DNA of 64,000 nt from Cristatella mucedo (GCA_009760855.2 WPIO01000057.1:853501-917500); one strand, 5' to 3'. Positions 11,901 to 27,295 are shown, counted from the stretch's first letter. The notes: generated by a model from the letters alone, not told the origin. Numbers and translations: made by a program.

Positions 11901-12994
11901 AGTGTAGGGGTGCTTTCAGTGCCATCCCAACAGCTAGAAGAATGACCTAGGATGATGCTCTCTGACCTGCAGAGCACTAATGGAAAGGAGGCTGGGCAGA
12001 GGAATCTGGGGAATCCCTGAGAGAGTGAGTGCCATCGCTAGATGACAGCTGTTGCAGCATGTGCAGAGCCGAGTACTCCCACTTCCTGACTGCTTCTCTT
12101 TCCAGTCGTACCTATGGTCTCAGTCTTAGGCAACTTGCAGCTGTGAGGCCCTAATTAGTCACCTGCCTGTACCTGAATCCTCACTTGCACCTGGTTGGAT
12201 TATGCTAGATCGGGAGTTCTCTCTGTACTTGAATAGCTTCCTAACCAGGCAGACTTCCGGTGTGCTTTACCCTGCCTTCCTTTTTTTTAAGAGTAGTGCA
12301 GATGTTTAAATGCCAAATCTACCTCGGGCTACCAATACCAGTCAGCCCAACGCCAATGCCTAATGCTGATTACTTCTGCAGCTTGTGGTCGGCCGAAAGC
12401 CCTGCGGGGAGGCTTTATTTGCCGATGCAGAAATTGCACAGTGGTAGCCACCAACCGGTCGATATGTCCATGGCACGAAAATGCTGAATGGTGGTTGCTT
12501 GCCGAAACTCTCATGTGAATGCTCCGACGTTCATTATAGTTGGGCATCGTCGCAGACCTCAATGGCAGCTTGATTGCATTATGGCCTCTTGATTGACAGT
12601 GGCTCGTTGGTTGGCGGGCGCATTCTAGCTCAGCATACTCCGCGGTCGTGCCACATTGGTTGGTGCGCACGCAAGCCGCTGCTGCTGCTTTGTCTGCAGG
12701 CTGCAGCCTCGTACCGACGGCCTGCTCCGGGCCCTGTGCAAGGCCGGCGTCGATTCGGCCGCCAAGCTTGCCGAAGCGTGGCGTCGGGAGCCGCTCTGTG
12801 AGTTGTCGCTGTGGACCGCCCTTTCGCCTGCTGCCGCTCGCTCTCCTGCCGGCGAGTCTCGAGCGTGTCGCTGTGCTCTCGTCGAAGCCCTTCGCTACCT
12901 TTTCCTCGTTGCAGTTCTTCTTCAGCCCTACTTGGACTGGCTGCCTCAGTCACTTCACAAGGAAGTCAGCCAAGCGTGGCCACCGATCACATGA
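8821..12994 (+). CDS. DHX37: DHX37 (DEAH-box RNA helicase), 3' four exons, partial
   Basis: DHX37 (yeast Dhr1/Ecm16) is a nucleolar ATP-dependent RNA helicase that releases U3 snoRNA from pre-40S particles during ribosome assembly. Only the C-terminal end, about 160 residues, is seen here. It joins from 8821-8958, 9115-9283, 12700-12797 and 12915-12994, and the codon phases fit at every junction. Recognisable family blocks in order are EPEWLPA, GLDRYKWFARFLLEG, LLSSPSTM, LQPRTDGLLRAL and YLDWLPQSLHKEVSQAWPP, ending at TGA 12992-12994. These match the C-terminal tail specific to DHX37 rather than the helicase core shared by all DEAH proteins. The preceding exon must end in phase 1. I could not find it in 1-8820, so the intron is either longer than that or the exon is too short to recognise. 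The large intron 9284-12699 holds a decayed LINE. The gene converges on the beta-tubulin at 13513-17491. Confidence 0.9.
9115..9283 (+). CDS. DHX37: DHX37 exon (third from last)
   Basis: The acceptor is CCTGTAG and the donor GTGAGT. The exon carries the most conserved block, including LDRYKWFARFLLEG and SLLSSPSTMVKFWA. It starts in phase 1 and ends in phase 2, splitting a Lys codon. Confidence 0.93.
9284..12699 (+). other. DHX37 intron with decayed LINE
   Basis: The intron runs from donor GTGAGT to acceptor TGTCTGCAG. A degenerate minus-strand LINE occupies about 10075-10880. A 21-bp unit is duplicated at 11031-11072. No other gene is recognised. Confidence 0.8.
10075..10880 (-). mobile_element. 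degenerate LINE (CR1/L2-like, third family)
   Basis: It shares the GACGACAGACCAGAC block with 58420-58440 and the layout of the LINE-A C-terminal region, but it is much decayed. Reading frames are broken throughout. Confidence 0.6.
12700..12797 (+). CDS. DHX37: DHX37 exon (second from last)
   Basis: The acceptor is TGTCTGCAG. One base completes the split Lys codon, followed by LQPRTDGLLRALCKAGVDS. The exon ends in phase 1 at a GTGAGT donor. The next intron is only 117 bp. Confidence 0.9.
12915..12994 (+). CDS. DHX37: DHX37 terminal coding exon
   Basis: The acceptor is CTCGTTGCAG. The exon restores a Phe codon, so the protein reads EPLFLLQPYLDWLPQ, and finishes in AWPPIT followed by TGA. The AWPP ending is typical of animal DHX37. 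Confidence 0.9.
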
Positions 12995-13078
12995 GTTGGC
13001 AGGATGTCTGACTGCTAGCTCACTGGACACTGGCCGGCTGCTCCTCATGCATAGCCAATGGGCTGTAGCTAGAGAGAG

Positions 13079-13082
<4 letters not shown>

Positions 13083-13135
<53 letters not shown>

Positions 13136-13160
13136 CATACATACATACACATACATATAT
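13083..13160. repeat. (TA)n then (CATA)n microsatellite
   Basis: About 48 bp of pure TA are followed by CATA repeats. The tract lies in the presumed DHX37 3' UTR. Confidence 0.95.
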
Positions 13161-13325
13161 GTTTTTCACCTGCCGGTCGGGTCGACTTGCCATGGCTGAC
13201 ATTAATCTAATGGCAGCTCTCCACAAAGCTGCCTCGACCTGCGTCTGGAAGAGAGACTCTTACACTTGCACTGCAAGTTGTGCTGCTGCTACTGCTGCAG
13301 TCTTATGTGCGTGGCCAGGCGACGA

Positions 13326-13347
13326 AATAAACGAGTCGTGAAATAAA
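13326..13347 (+). terminator. DHX37 poly(A) signals (two AATAAA)
   Basis: AATAAA occurs at 13326-13331 and again at 13342-13347, about 335 bp after the DHX37 stop. The 3' UTR would contain the TA/CATA microsatellite at 13083-13160. Confidence 0.55.
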
Positions 13348-13355
13348 TTAAAACA

Positions 13356-13361
13356 TTTATT
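13356..13361 (-). terminator. beta-tubulin 1 poly(A) signal
   Basis: TTTATT on the plus strand reads AATAAA on the minus strand, about 150 bp beyond the tubulin stop. It lies within 10 bp of a DHX37 signal, so the two convergent 3' ends overlap or nearly touch. Confidence 0.5.
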
Positions 13362-13512
13362 TTGTTCAGAGCGGGTCACTCCGAACCTCTCTCTCCATAG
13401 GCAGCCGGGCACGGGCCGCCGCTGCCACACACTCGTTCACAAAAGCACTGTCACATTGTCATCGCAGTCGACTGCATTCTTGCCCCACCCGTCCTACTGA
13501 GCGAAAGGCGGC

Positions 13513-18579
<5,067 letters not shown>

Positions 18580-18944
18580 GTCGTTTCGCCACCGCCGGCA
18601 ACGCGTCTCAGTCGGCGGCTTTCAGTTTCAATTCGTTGCGGCGGCTTGCGGTTCGATGCGTTTCTGCTCGCTCCGTCGCATTTCGGCATTCGAAGCGCGC
18701 GCGAGCACTCGCTTTGACAAGCTCGCTCGACCTCTGGCAGCGAGAAATTGGCAGGTGTGGACCTTAAAACGCGCCAAACGCGGCTCCGCACTGGGTGTGG
18801 TCAAGACGCTATCGCTCCGAGTTGGGAAATACGAGGAGACTAGCGGAAGTCGAAATAAAGCAGGGGAGAAAAGGGCACTTGCAGATCAAATGCTCGAAAT
18901 TCAAATGGAGGTTGAAACCTAGCAAGAGACTGTAATGATTAATA

Positions 18945-19335
18945 ATTATTATTATTACTGTGAGATGTTGTATAGCACCAAAGAAGAGCTGACTCTCTTA
19001 CTGGGCACTTGACATAAGCTGAAAAGGAAGCATTCAATTACTTATTGATAGGATGCACAGTGCCTTCACCTACAAACATACAAAGGACGATTCACAAAGA
19101 TAATATTAATAATAACACGCTTGATGAAGTTCCCTCAGAGAACTCAATCTCTTTCTAGGCGCTTTACATTTGCTGCAAAGGAAATACGATCGAATGGTTA
19201 AAAAATGCTGCGAGGAACTGGTGCTTTTAGATTTTTTTAAATGCCGCGCCGGGGAATGTAGTGACGTCAGTCGGGCGTGAGTTTGTCTTCTCGGAGGCAC
19301 GGTCAAACGAGTTAAAGCTAAAGGCTACCTTATTC
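18945..19335 (-). mobile_element. LINE-A 3' fragments (two pieces)
   Basis: There are two minus-strand tails, about 18945-19095 and 19105-19335. Each begins with an AAT-rich stretch. The second keeps AGAGAACTCAATCTCTTT and the GCGCTTTACATTTGCTGC block; short degenerate body sequence follows. Confidence 0.75.
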
Positions 19336-19344
19336 GACAGCCTC

Positions 19345-19475
19345 TCATTTATATAGCTGCAGATGAGCCTTACCGGCTGCTATCACCACCGCACGCAGTG
19401 AGCAATACGGGTTCGCCCGCTGCAGGACTCGAACCCACGCGTTGCAGGGTCGCCTCGCCATTGCCCTCTTGAGCG
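19345..19475 (-). mobile_element. SINE-1-like copy, divergent
   Basis: It contains a minus-strand B-box (GGGTTCGAGTCCTGC) and the shared right-hand block around GGTGGTGATAGC in altered form. The body is too diverged for exact ends. Confidence 0.6.
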
Positions 19476-20024
19476 CGATGTGGCGCGTGGTGGCCGCTGC
19501 CGGAGGCCGAGGCTGACTGACGCGGCTACTGTGCGGGAAATATGGGTATGGACTTTTCATTCAAAGGTACGAGCGCTCACAGTGTCTGCCGCGGTCCGCT
19601 ACTGTGCGGTATACCTGCTTGCACTGGCGCTGCAACTGCAAGTCACACAGCCACAATACAAGGTTCAGGCGCCACTAGTGTTCGTCGCGCGTCGGCTGAG
19701 ACTAGCGCCGTTACAAACGCTGCGTTTATGGCCTAAATCTGACCGGACGCGGAAGACGCTACATCCCGTTTGTGACACTAGGACCGTCGTCGAACTTGCG
19801 AAGGTGCGCGAGGCCGAAACTTCCACAAATTTCATATAAAAAGTGCATTCGAGATTAAATGAGGCTTCTGAATGGGCAAAGCACAAAAATTGAAAGAAAA
19901 ACTGAAAACGGGTAATGCACCAATGCAGCACATCAAAAGATTGCAGCCGAGCATAAGAGGAGAACTTTCATGTCATGCCGGTCACTGTTTTAAGTTGAGT
20001 CGATTCATACTACTGCTTGACGAA
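19476..20024. other. no gene recognised
   Basis: Unique-looking sequence between repeats. The open frames (for example 19480-19839 plus) have no recognisable motif. Confidence 0.4.
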
Positions 20025-20410
20025 AAAATAATAATAATGCACTTGATAAAGCGCCCTCGGAGAACTTAATCTCTAGGCGCTTAACATTTGCTGCAAAATG
20101 TGCTTATGCGTGCTGACACTGTGCATGCTGCCACTAACCACATTTGCGTGCTGACCCTGTGCATGTCACCCCTAACCATATTATTCATTTTGTTTGTTTT
20201 TCAAGCATGATTTTACTTACCATTAAATTGCATTTCACTTTGCAGCAAATGTAAAGCGCCTAGAAAGAGATTAAGTTCTCTGAGGGCGCTTTATCAAGTG
20301 CATTATTATTATTATTATTATTATTATTAAGGGAAATGCAATTGAATGGTGAGTAAAATCATGCTTGATAAACAAGGAAAATGAATAACATGGTTAGGGG
20401 AGACGACATA
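20025..20410. mobile_element. LINE-A tail cluster in inverted (snap-back) arrangement
   Basis: A minus-strand LINE-A tail (20030-20096) abuts a plus-strand tail (20097-20328, ending in ATT repeats). This is followed directly by a minus-strand copy of the same tail (about 20329-20405). The blocks near 20170-20245 and 20332-20405 are near-perfect reverse complements. Confidence 0.85.
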
Positions 20411-20487
20411 GATCTTTAGTTTACCAGTTCCCAATCCGGAGATAACAGGGATAATCCCCGAGCTCGCCTAGCGGCAAGCGAGACTCC

Positions 20488-20685
20488 GCATTATCTGGTG
20501 AGCCCTAATGGCTCACTAGATAAGGCGTTTGCCTTTCACGACCTCCGCCCCGAGGTCGTGGGTTCGAATCCTGTGATGGGCAATGCTTTATCGCCACTGC
20601 AAGCGGTTGTGATAGCCGTCAAGGCTCCTCTTCTGTCGCTATACAAAAGAGGCTGTCAAATCAGCTAGTACTTTATTTATTTATT
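20488..20685 (+). mobile_element. SINE-1 copy, full length
   Basis: A tRNA-like head (AATGGCTCACTAGATAAGGC) and a B-box GGGTTCGAATCCTG are followed by the conserved core CACTGCAAGCGGTTGTGATAG, the block CTGTCGCTATACAAAAGAGG and a TTTATTTATTTATT tail. Confidence 0.88.
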
Positions 20686-20936
20686 TCAGACTACAGCTCA
20701 GCAGGAGTTACAAAATGGAACAGCGAGTCTTCTTCGTTTTTTTACATGACCTCGTGCGTAGGACAATATTAGCCGAGACATCCTCTTATTCACCATGCGA
20801 AGCAAGGATTCTAACTTGCCACTCCATCGGAGCAGTTTAGAATTTTGGAATGATGAGCGAATCCAATGCATGAGTGATTGATCTACATGGGTCGTTGGAC
20901 CTAGTTCGATCCTGAAGCTGTTGCTGCTCTTTCAAG

Positions 20937-21340
20937 ATAGTGTGTCCTGTGTGGACAATAAATTAGCTGTTTCATTCCTCCGCTTAAAGACAGCTGGCGA
21001 CAGAAGTTTTAGCTGACTGTGGAACTCACTTCCACAATTTTTACGTAACGACAACTACTCTCCTACTGCCGACTATGGCACATCCTTTTCAGCGGTCCTG
21101 AGCTGCTACTTCTATGGTACTCACTACCTCAACTGCTCTCCTGACTCTGCTATACTTTCCACTTATACTCCACTTATACTTTTCTCTTTGTTGCGTGAGA
21201 CGAAGTCGGTTGGGTACCGAATGCGTACCGAAAGCCGCTTAGGCTGTGAGTGCGCTATACAAAACTCTCCTGCGTAACACCCACATAGTCTTGTGGCTTT
21301 GTGGAGTTACAGACAGAGATACATTACATTACATTATGGC
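20937..21340 (+). mobile_element. LINE-B 3' fragment
   Basis: It matches the 3' ends at 47260-47670 and 50550-50945, with remnants of the coding end (GTGTGGACAATAAATTAGCT) and a terminal ACATTACATTACATTATGG. An in-frame stop replaces the block that is AGCTCTGCAGGCCC elsewhere. Confidence 0.85.
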
Positions 21341-22490
21341 TTTAGCGGACACTTGGTTCGGTCAGTTTCCCGCATACGCAACAGCATCGGGCTTAGAGCG
21401 TGTGCGTGTCTTCGTAATTTTCTCCTCAGATCGCTCTCTCTCTCCCTTTCCGGTAGTAACGTGCCTCGCAAGCGGCGCATCGTGCACTAGATTGCCTTCG
21501 ATGTGCTACCAGTTTCACCCACGCTGTGCTTCTATCTCTTGGTTCATAGCCCGTGCACATCATCGCAGTCGACTTCAGCTTTGGTTACTCGACCGAGGCG
21601 TCTGAAAACGTCGTCCTTCTCAAGGTTCGTGAAAACAATAATGTTTATATATGTCCCAATTTTATTGACGAAAAAAATTAAGAATTCCTCGTTCAGCTCG
21701 CCGGCAAACCCTAAGTTCGATTCTGAATGCAAGATAAGCAAGCAAGCACATGCCGGGCTATGCTGATCGATGCCCATGTCGTGGTTATTGAATTTGCCCG
21801 CAGGACGCGAAGCTGCTGGCAGAGCGAAATTTCTGTCATCCTAGAAAGCTCACACCCGTCGTGGGTTCGAGTCCTGAGGTAGACGATCCTGCATTGTCCA
21901 CTGCATGCAGCGGCGAGAGCCTTTAGGAGTCAGCTAACCTTGCTTTTTTTTCACTTTCTGCTTTACTGAGCTTTCGCCATCGTTCCCTTTCACCGCACAC
22001 GTTCACCCCAATGGGAGCCTGATGGCGGCACTGTTTCCTTTTCTATTCTTTAATCTTTCTTTTTTTAATCTTATTTAATTTTTCCTCTTTTAATCACTCT
22101 TCATTATTCCGTTTTGCTGCACCATTTCACCATCTAAACCAGATTAAATCCAGTTACGTCGCTGCAGGAAGACTTTTCGCGTCTTCACGGCTTAGGGAAC
22201 GGTGCGACGTTGCTCGCAGCTTAACGCACGCGGAGGCACACATTGGGTTCCGAACCGTCTGCGTAGCCACCGAGAGAGTGAGAACTTACTGCCGCAATGA
22301 CCTCTGCTCTCACAGCATAATCAGCGTTTGATACCATTGTTCTACAGGGAAAGAGATCTCCTCATTTGGTCTAATCTTATTTCCTCGTGTACTCGGCTTA
22401 ACCCAGGCCCAACCCTATTGCAGCAGGCGCTGGGACCTCCTGTTTATGCTCCTGCTCACGCTACTGCCGCCTACTGCATGCAATTAGCTA
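21341..22490. other. no gene recognised; one SINE-1 fragment
   Basis: About 21840-21940 contains GTCGTGGGTTCGAGTCCTGA, a plus-strand SINE-1 B-box fragment. The rest shows no coding or structural signal I can support. Confidence 0.45.
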
Positions 22491-22590
22491 TAATTAATTT
22501 GTACAGCAGGCGCTTCACACATGCCGCAGGGCTCGAGCCCACAACCTCGGTCGGACTTTGGTCGGGGCGAGCACCTTAGCCCCTGGGTCT
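22491..22590 (-). mobile_element. SINE-2 copy, 3' truncated
   Basis: The minus strand reads a tRNA-like head with GGTGCTCGCCCCGACC and GGGCTCGAGCCCTGCGGC, then TGTGAAGCGCCTG. The LINE-like hairpin tail is missing. Confidence 0.7.
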
Positions 22591-22599
22591 ACTCGGCGA

Positions 22600-23341
22600 T
22601 CATTGGACGCTTACTCTCCACTGCGCCTGCGCACAGCAGCCTTTGACGCACCGAGTAAGGAATTTTCTGAGTTGGCGGCCGCCGTTTTCTCTACGTGCGT
22701 CGGGCGGTGTAGCCGTGCTGCTGGCGGCTTCGAAGAATGTAATTGACTACCGACTTGCCCACTGCGGCGGCACCGCCGCCGCCGCCGCCGCCCCACCGTC
22801 GTCGTCGCTTCGACCAGTGAGTGAGCCGCGATGGATCGGGGAGCGCTCGCACGAAAGCCCTCGCGTGAAGGAGGAGAGAAGACGAGGCAGCGGTGAACGC
22901 TTGGAGCCAGCGCTGCCCCAGCTACTGTGGGTTAACTGCTGGTGCATGGATACGTGAACGCTCGGAAGCAGTGGCAGCACCCTTTGTGGCGACTCACGCA
23001 GACTGTGCGGCAGCTAGCTTGCTTTCTGTGCTACATAGGTTGCTAGTCTCGTAGACGACCTGTGCTTAGCGAAGCAAATCACTCTCGAACTCGTGGTGAA
23101 CAAGCATAGTAGGCTTACGGAACAAAAAGGCTACGTAGAGCACCTATATTATCAAGGTAATTCGTGAAGCCTGTGAGCCTAGTATAATCAAACGATGCTC
23201 ACAGCAACCCTCGTACGTGGTGGCAAATGTTGTTGCACCGTGCTCAGGCCGACCGCTGTGCGCCTGGCAGCACTCGATCAAGGCCCCCCTTGCATCTCAA
23301 CGGTGAGCTTTACCGTCCGTGGAGCGTGCAGCTCCCACCGT
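22600..23341. other. intergenic GC-rich stretch, no gene recognised
   Basis: It contains a short (GCC)n run at 22773-22800 and mixed-composition sequence down to the stop codon of beta-tubulin 2. No exon is recognised. Confidence 0.4.
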
Positions 23342-24184
23342 TCAGTAGTAGCTGTCCTCACTTTTTACGTCACAGTCATTGGCTGCTTCGGCTGTCTCGT
23401 CATCTTCATCCACTTCAGCTTTTGCATCCTGGTACTGCTGGTACTCCGAGATGAGATCGTTCATGTTGCTCTCCGCCTCGGCGAACTCCAACTCCTCCAT
23501 GCCTTCGCCCTTGTACCAGTGCAGGAACGCCTTGCGCCTGAACATGGCCGAAAACTGCTCAGAGATGCGCTTGAACAGCTCCTGTATCGCCGTGCTGTTG
23601 CCGACGAACGTGCCCGACATTTTGTGGCCGCAAGGCGGCACGTCGCACACTGCCGTCTGGACGTTGTTCGGGATCCATTCGACGAAGTCGCTGGAGTGCT
23701 TCTTCTTATAATTGAGCATCTGCGTGTCGATCTCCTTCATCGCCATCTGGCCGCGGTATAGGGCTGCCGCCGCCAGGTAGCGGCCGTGGCGAGGGTCGCA
23801 CGCGGCCATCATGTTCTTGGCGTCGACCATCTGCTGCGTCAGCTCGTGCACCGAGAATGAGCAGTACGGCTTTCCATCTCGCGACGTCAGCGGCGCAAAG
23901 CCGGAAATGAAGAAGTGCAGACGCGGAAACGGCACCATGTTGACGGCCAGCTTGCGCAGGTCCGAGTTGAGCTGACCAGGGAAGCGAAAGCACGTGGTCA
24001 CACCGGCCATGGTGCATGATACTAGATGGTTGAGATCGCCGTACGTGGGTGTTGTGAGCTTGAGAGTACGAAAGCATATATCGTACAGTGCTTCATTGTC
24101 GATGCAAAAAGTCTCATCCGTGTTCATGACCAGCTGGTGCACTGACAAGGTAGCATTGTAAGGCTCCACAACGGTGTCCGAGAC
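23342..24184 (-). CDS. beta-tubulin 2 exon 4
   Basis: It encodes 280 codons from [18 protein letters not shown] to the tail ending EDSYY and TGA. Compared with copy 1 it has [34 protein letters not shown] and [12 protein letters not shown]. Confidence 0.96.
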   Translation of the reverse strand, partial: VSDTVVEPYNATLSVHQLVMNTDETFCIDNEALYDICFRTLKLTTPTYGDLNHLVSCTMAGVTTCFRFPGQLNSDLRKLAVNMVPFPRLHFFISGFAPLTSRDGKPYCSFSVHELTQQMVDAKNMMAACDPRHGRYLAAAALYRGQMAMKEIDTQMLNYKKKHSSDFVEWIPNNVQTAVCDVPPCGHKMSGTFVGNSTAIQELFKRISEQFSAMFRRKAFLHWYKGEGMEELEFAEAESNMNDLISEYQQYQDAKAEVDEDDETAEAANDCDVKSEDSYY

Positions 24185-25569
24185 CTAGGCACAAATGACA
24201 AAGGTGTGCTAACTCTGGCATTGGCAAATCGGCGGTCGTGCCTAGCTTTTAAATCAGTGTGTGATACCAGCTAAGAGGTCCTACTAACCTGTGGTTCCGA
24301 GCCTCTTCCTTTAAGTGCCTTAGCATTTTTTGTTTGCTATCACTACCGCTTGCATCGGCAATAAAGGATCGCCCGCCGCAGGATTCGAACCCACGACCTC
24401 GGGACTGAAGTCGTATGTCATTTAAGGCTACATTCTATGAATATTTCGATAGTGTGGCCGCCAGGAAGTGACATTGACGTGGAGCAAAGAGCTAATGAAG
24501 GATGGGTACTGCTTTTGCTTTTTTTGGCCAAAACCCAATAGCCCGGTGCTACGATTGCTACGCTGCGATCTGATGTCGAGCGGGCTTTCATAAAGCCGAA
24601 GCATCTATATGCACTATAATGTTTCTGGTATTGCACCGGCGAATTGCGAAATCAAGCTACGGCTGCGTAATAAAGCACATGCGAGTCGAGAGTCGATCTC
24701 TCCCTCCTACCTTAGGCGATGGCACGACGGAAAACGTGTTCACAATGCGATCCGGGTACTCTTCGCGAACCTTTGTCGTGAGCAGCGTGCCCATGCCCGA
24801 GCCGGTGCCGCCGCCGAGCGAGTGAGTCAGCTGGAAGCCCTGCAGGCAGTCGCAGCCCTCCGCCTCCTTTCGGACGACGTCCAGCACCGACTCAACGAGC
24901 TCGGCGCCGTCCGTGTAGTGACCTTTGGCCCAGTTGTTTCCGGCGCCGCTATGGCCGTTCACGCAGTTATCGGGACGGAACAGCCGGCCAACTCGGCCAG
25001 ACCGAACGGCGTCGATCGTGCCCGGCTCGAGGTCGACGAGAATTGCGCGAGGCACGTATGTCTTGCCTGGAAAAAAGATCGCGTGTCTCGTGGTGTTCGC
25101 TTTAGGCCAGCTCTCGCCAGTATAGGCCAGTTCGCACCATTTTCAGGACGGTGCCTGATAAATTAAGCACATGATAAATAGGCACGCAGCAGTAGCTCTT
25201 CTACTGGGGCTAACGTGATTACTGACATAATGAGACCGTATTATACTTGTTGAGCAGGCAGATTCACCAACTGGATATTTTGGAAATGGGTATTATTATT
25301 ACTATTATTCGAAAAGTATGGACATTATTAATCGCTGACATGACCACATTTAAAAAGAACTTAACACCAATTTAGGACAACATTTAGTGGGTGTCTGTGA
25401 TTCGTCCTTCACGTGCTTATGCGTGCTGACACTGTGCATGCTGCCACTAACCACATTTGCATGCTGACCCTGTGCATGTCACCCCTAACCATATTATTCA
25501 TGTTGTTTGCTTATCAAGCATGATTTACTCACCATTCAATTGCATTTCCCTTTGCAGCAAATGTAAAGC

Positions 25570-25627
<58 letters not shown>

Positions 25628-26860
25628 AGTTCTCTGAGGTCGCTTTATCAAGTGCATTATTATCATTATTAAGTGACCGATGACGTCTCTCCTCTCTCCT
25701 TTCCCTCACCCTCGCCCCGCTAGCCAGTTCCGCATAAAATGGCGGCGACGGAGCCATGCTGGCGTTTTTCTTGACAATGTCGCGCGAACTGCCGCGTCTC
25801 TTGTTTGCTTGCGTCTTACCGGCAGTTTCGCTGAAGCAGACTTCGATGCGCTCGAGCTGCAGCGGGGAGTCGCCGATGTAGGCGCCAGTATCGTCGATAC
25901 CGTGCTCGGCGGAGATTGTTTCCCAGAACTAAACACGAGCGGGCATTCGTACACAATGCTGCTGCTTCTGCGCCTCGTCAACGAGTAGCGGAGCACGACG
26001 GGCATCATTAATGATCATTATTTGTAAAACAATTATTGTTACATGCCCACAAAGTGCTCGGCTCTTTTTAGAGCCGCACAAAAAGCTCGCTGAAATAGCT
26101 GTTTCTTGAGTGTAAAGTACTTGCATATGCATGCAACCTTCAGATAGTAGAATTGTAATAGTCAGTAGAATTGCAATCAGGGAAGCTCCTCCCATTACTT
26201 CGCGCGTTGGCAAAAACGGCCACGTCGGACCATTTCTCGACCAACTGGACCTGTTTTGACACCCCGATCCTGCAGCTCACCTTTAGCTTTCTTTATTCTC
26301 TTCTCTAACCTTCCTGAAACAATAATACTTTCTGGCTTTCCATCGTACCATCCACCTATCTCGCTAGTCAGTGGACTGCTCTTCAAGCCAACCTTCAAAT
26401 GCTCTAGATATCCCTTCAGTTAACGTGCTCTTAAGGCCCGGAAGTCACTACCGAGTGGTCTCCCGGAAACATTTAAAAATAATTTAAAAGCACAACTGGT
26501 TCTCACACACTCGCCGCTTCCATCTGAAGTATCCTTTATGTGATTATGCGTGCTTAAAATCGTTAATTGCACTAACACATATTCCATCTTGATCGCACGA
26601 CGAGGCTATATCTTCTTGATGCACTGCAAGAGAGCCGAGAGGACGCGAATCTCGGATCTCGGCTTCATGACTTCACGTGTGACCTCGTGGGCGTGGCCAG
26701 ATCCGGCTTGATTCGGGTCCTCTCGGCTGAGGTCACACATGAAGTCTCCAGGATGACAATAATACAGGCTGCGGTATAGAAGTGTTTCTGAGCGTAGGCA
26801 TACCTTGGCTCCGATCTGGTTTCCACACTGGCCTGCCTGAATGTGTACGATCTCTCGCAT
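23342..26860 (-). CDS. beta-tubulin 2, diverged paralogue (4 exons, 454 aa)
   Basis: The coding exons, in gene order, are 26860-26804, 25928-25820, 25066-24711 and 24184-23342. Exon lengths 57, 109 and 356 bp and all three intron positions and phases equal those of beta-tubulin 1, so the two are tandem duplicates. The reading frame is intact and keeps [16 protein letters not shown], the GTP loop GGGTGSGMG and [12 protein letters not shown], so a functional protein is likely. It is unusually diverged. The usual [14 protein letters not shown] is changed to [14 protein letters not shown]. The M-loop reads [15 protein letters not shown]. Residue 200 is Phe instead of Tyr. The longer tail ends [14 protein letters not shown] and lacks EGEF. 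This suggests a specialised isotype (for example germline or one cell type) rather than a general one. A LINE-A copy in intron 2 and a SINE-1 fragment in intron 3 lie outside the coding sequence. Confidence 0.95.
24325..24425 (-). mobile_element. SINE-1 fragment in beta-tubulin 2 intron 3
   Basis: On the minus strand it has GGGTTCGAATCCTGCGGCG and GCGATCCTTTATTG, then a diverged core. It lacks the tRNA-like 5' end. Confidence 0.75.
24711..25066 (-). CDS. beta-tubulin 2 exon 3
   Basis: It encodes [19 protein letters not shown], the GTP loop, and ends TFSVVPSPK with the donor GTAGGA. It shows changes at otherwise invariant sites, for example [16 protein letters not shown]. Confidence 0.95.
25338..25672 (+). 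mobile_element. LINE-A 3' end with internal (GA)n, in beta-tubulin 2 intron 2
   Basis: It runs from the last coding block (GACCACATTTAAAAAGAAC) through the 3' UTR to GCGCTT[T]ATCAAGTGC-type tail sequence and ATT repeats. A (GA)n tract (25575-25624) has expanded exactly between GTAAAGCGC and GATTGAGTTCTCTGAGG. It is antisense to the host gene. Confidence 0.88.
25820..25928 (-). CDS. beta-tubulin 2 exon 2
   Basis: It encodes [19 protein letters not shown] and ends [11 protein letters not shown] in phase 1, with the donor GTAAGA. Confidence 0.94.
26634..26746. repeat. interleaved inverted repeat in beta-tubulin 2 intron 1
   Basis: Two 18-bp inverted pairs interleave. 26634-26651 pairs with 26710-26727, and 26669-26686 pairs with 26729-26746, each with one mismatch. 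The order a-b-a'-b' is that of a pseudoknot rather than a nested hairpin. It lies 58-170 nt past the exon 1 donor. Confidence 0.85.
26804..26860 (-). CDS. beta-tubulin 2 exon 1
   Basis: It encodes [19 protein letters not shown], with the ATG at 26860-26858 and the donor GTATGC. Confidence 0.95.
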
Positions 26861-27295
26861 GGTAGATGCTTTGACGAGCACGTAGCGCTCCTTAACGATT
26901 ATGAACTAGAATTTCGCTTGCAGCTGCGCTGGTGGCAATGGCTGTCAGGCGAACGGAATGCTTCTCGGCTTCACGAATTTGATATATATATATATATCGC
27001 AAAGGATTCCAGCAGCTGCATTGTGACGTGCTGGTCCTATGACGCGACCGTCCTGCGACCTAATGATTTTATCGCGTCATCGTATCCGTTGTTTCCTAAT
27101 CATGAATTCGGCCTGGACGTGCGATTCTGTTATGAGATAGGCATGCTTCGGAGGCACCTGGACGTTAGATGCAATTTCTCCCTATTTATATTCAAATCGT
27201 TCAATGAAAGCTGCTTCCAGCCATCTCTGCTTCAAACGGAAGTGATTTGGCACTGTTAACACGCTATTGGGAATGTAAAGCGAAAGAGTTTAAAG
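26861..27295. other. region 5' of beta-tubulin 2
   Basis: This is the likely promoter and 5' UTR side. A (TA)n run at about 26981-26997 lies roughly 125 bp upstream of the ATG and could serve as a TATA-like element. No exon is seen. Confidence 0.35.

Noticed and set aside
23342-26860. Beta-tubulin 2 as a processed pseudogene
   Set aside because: It keeps all introns with good splice sites and an uninterrupted 454-codon frame.
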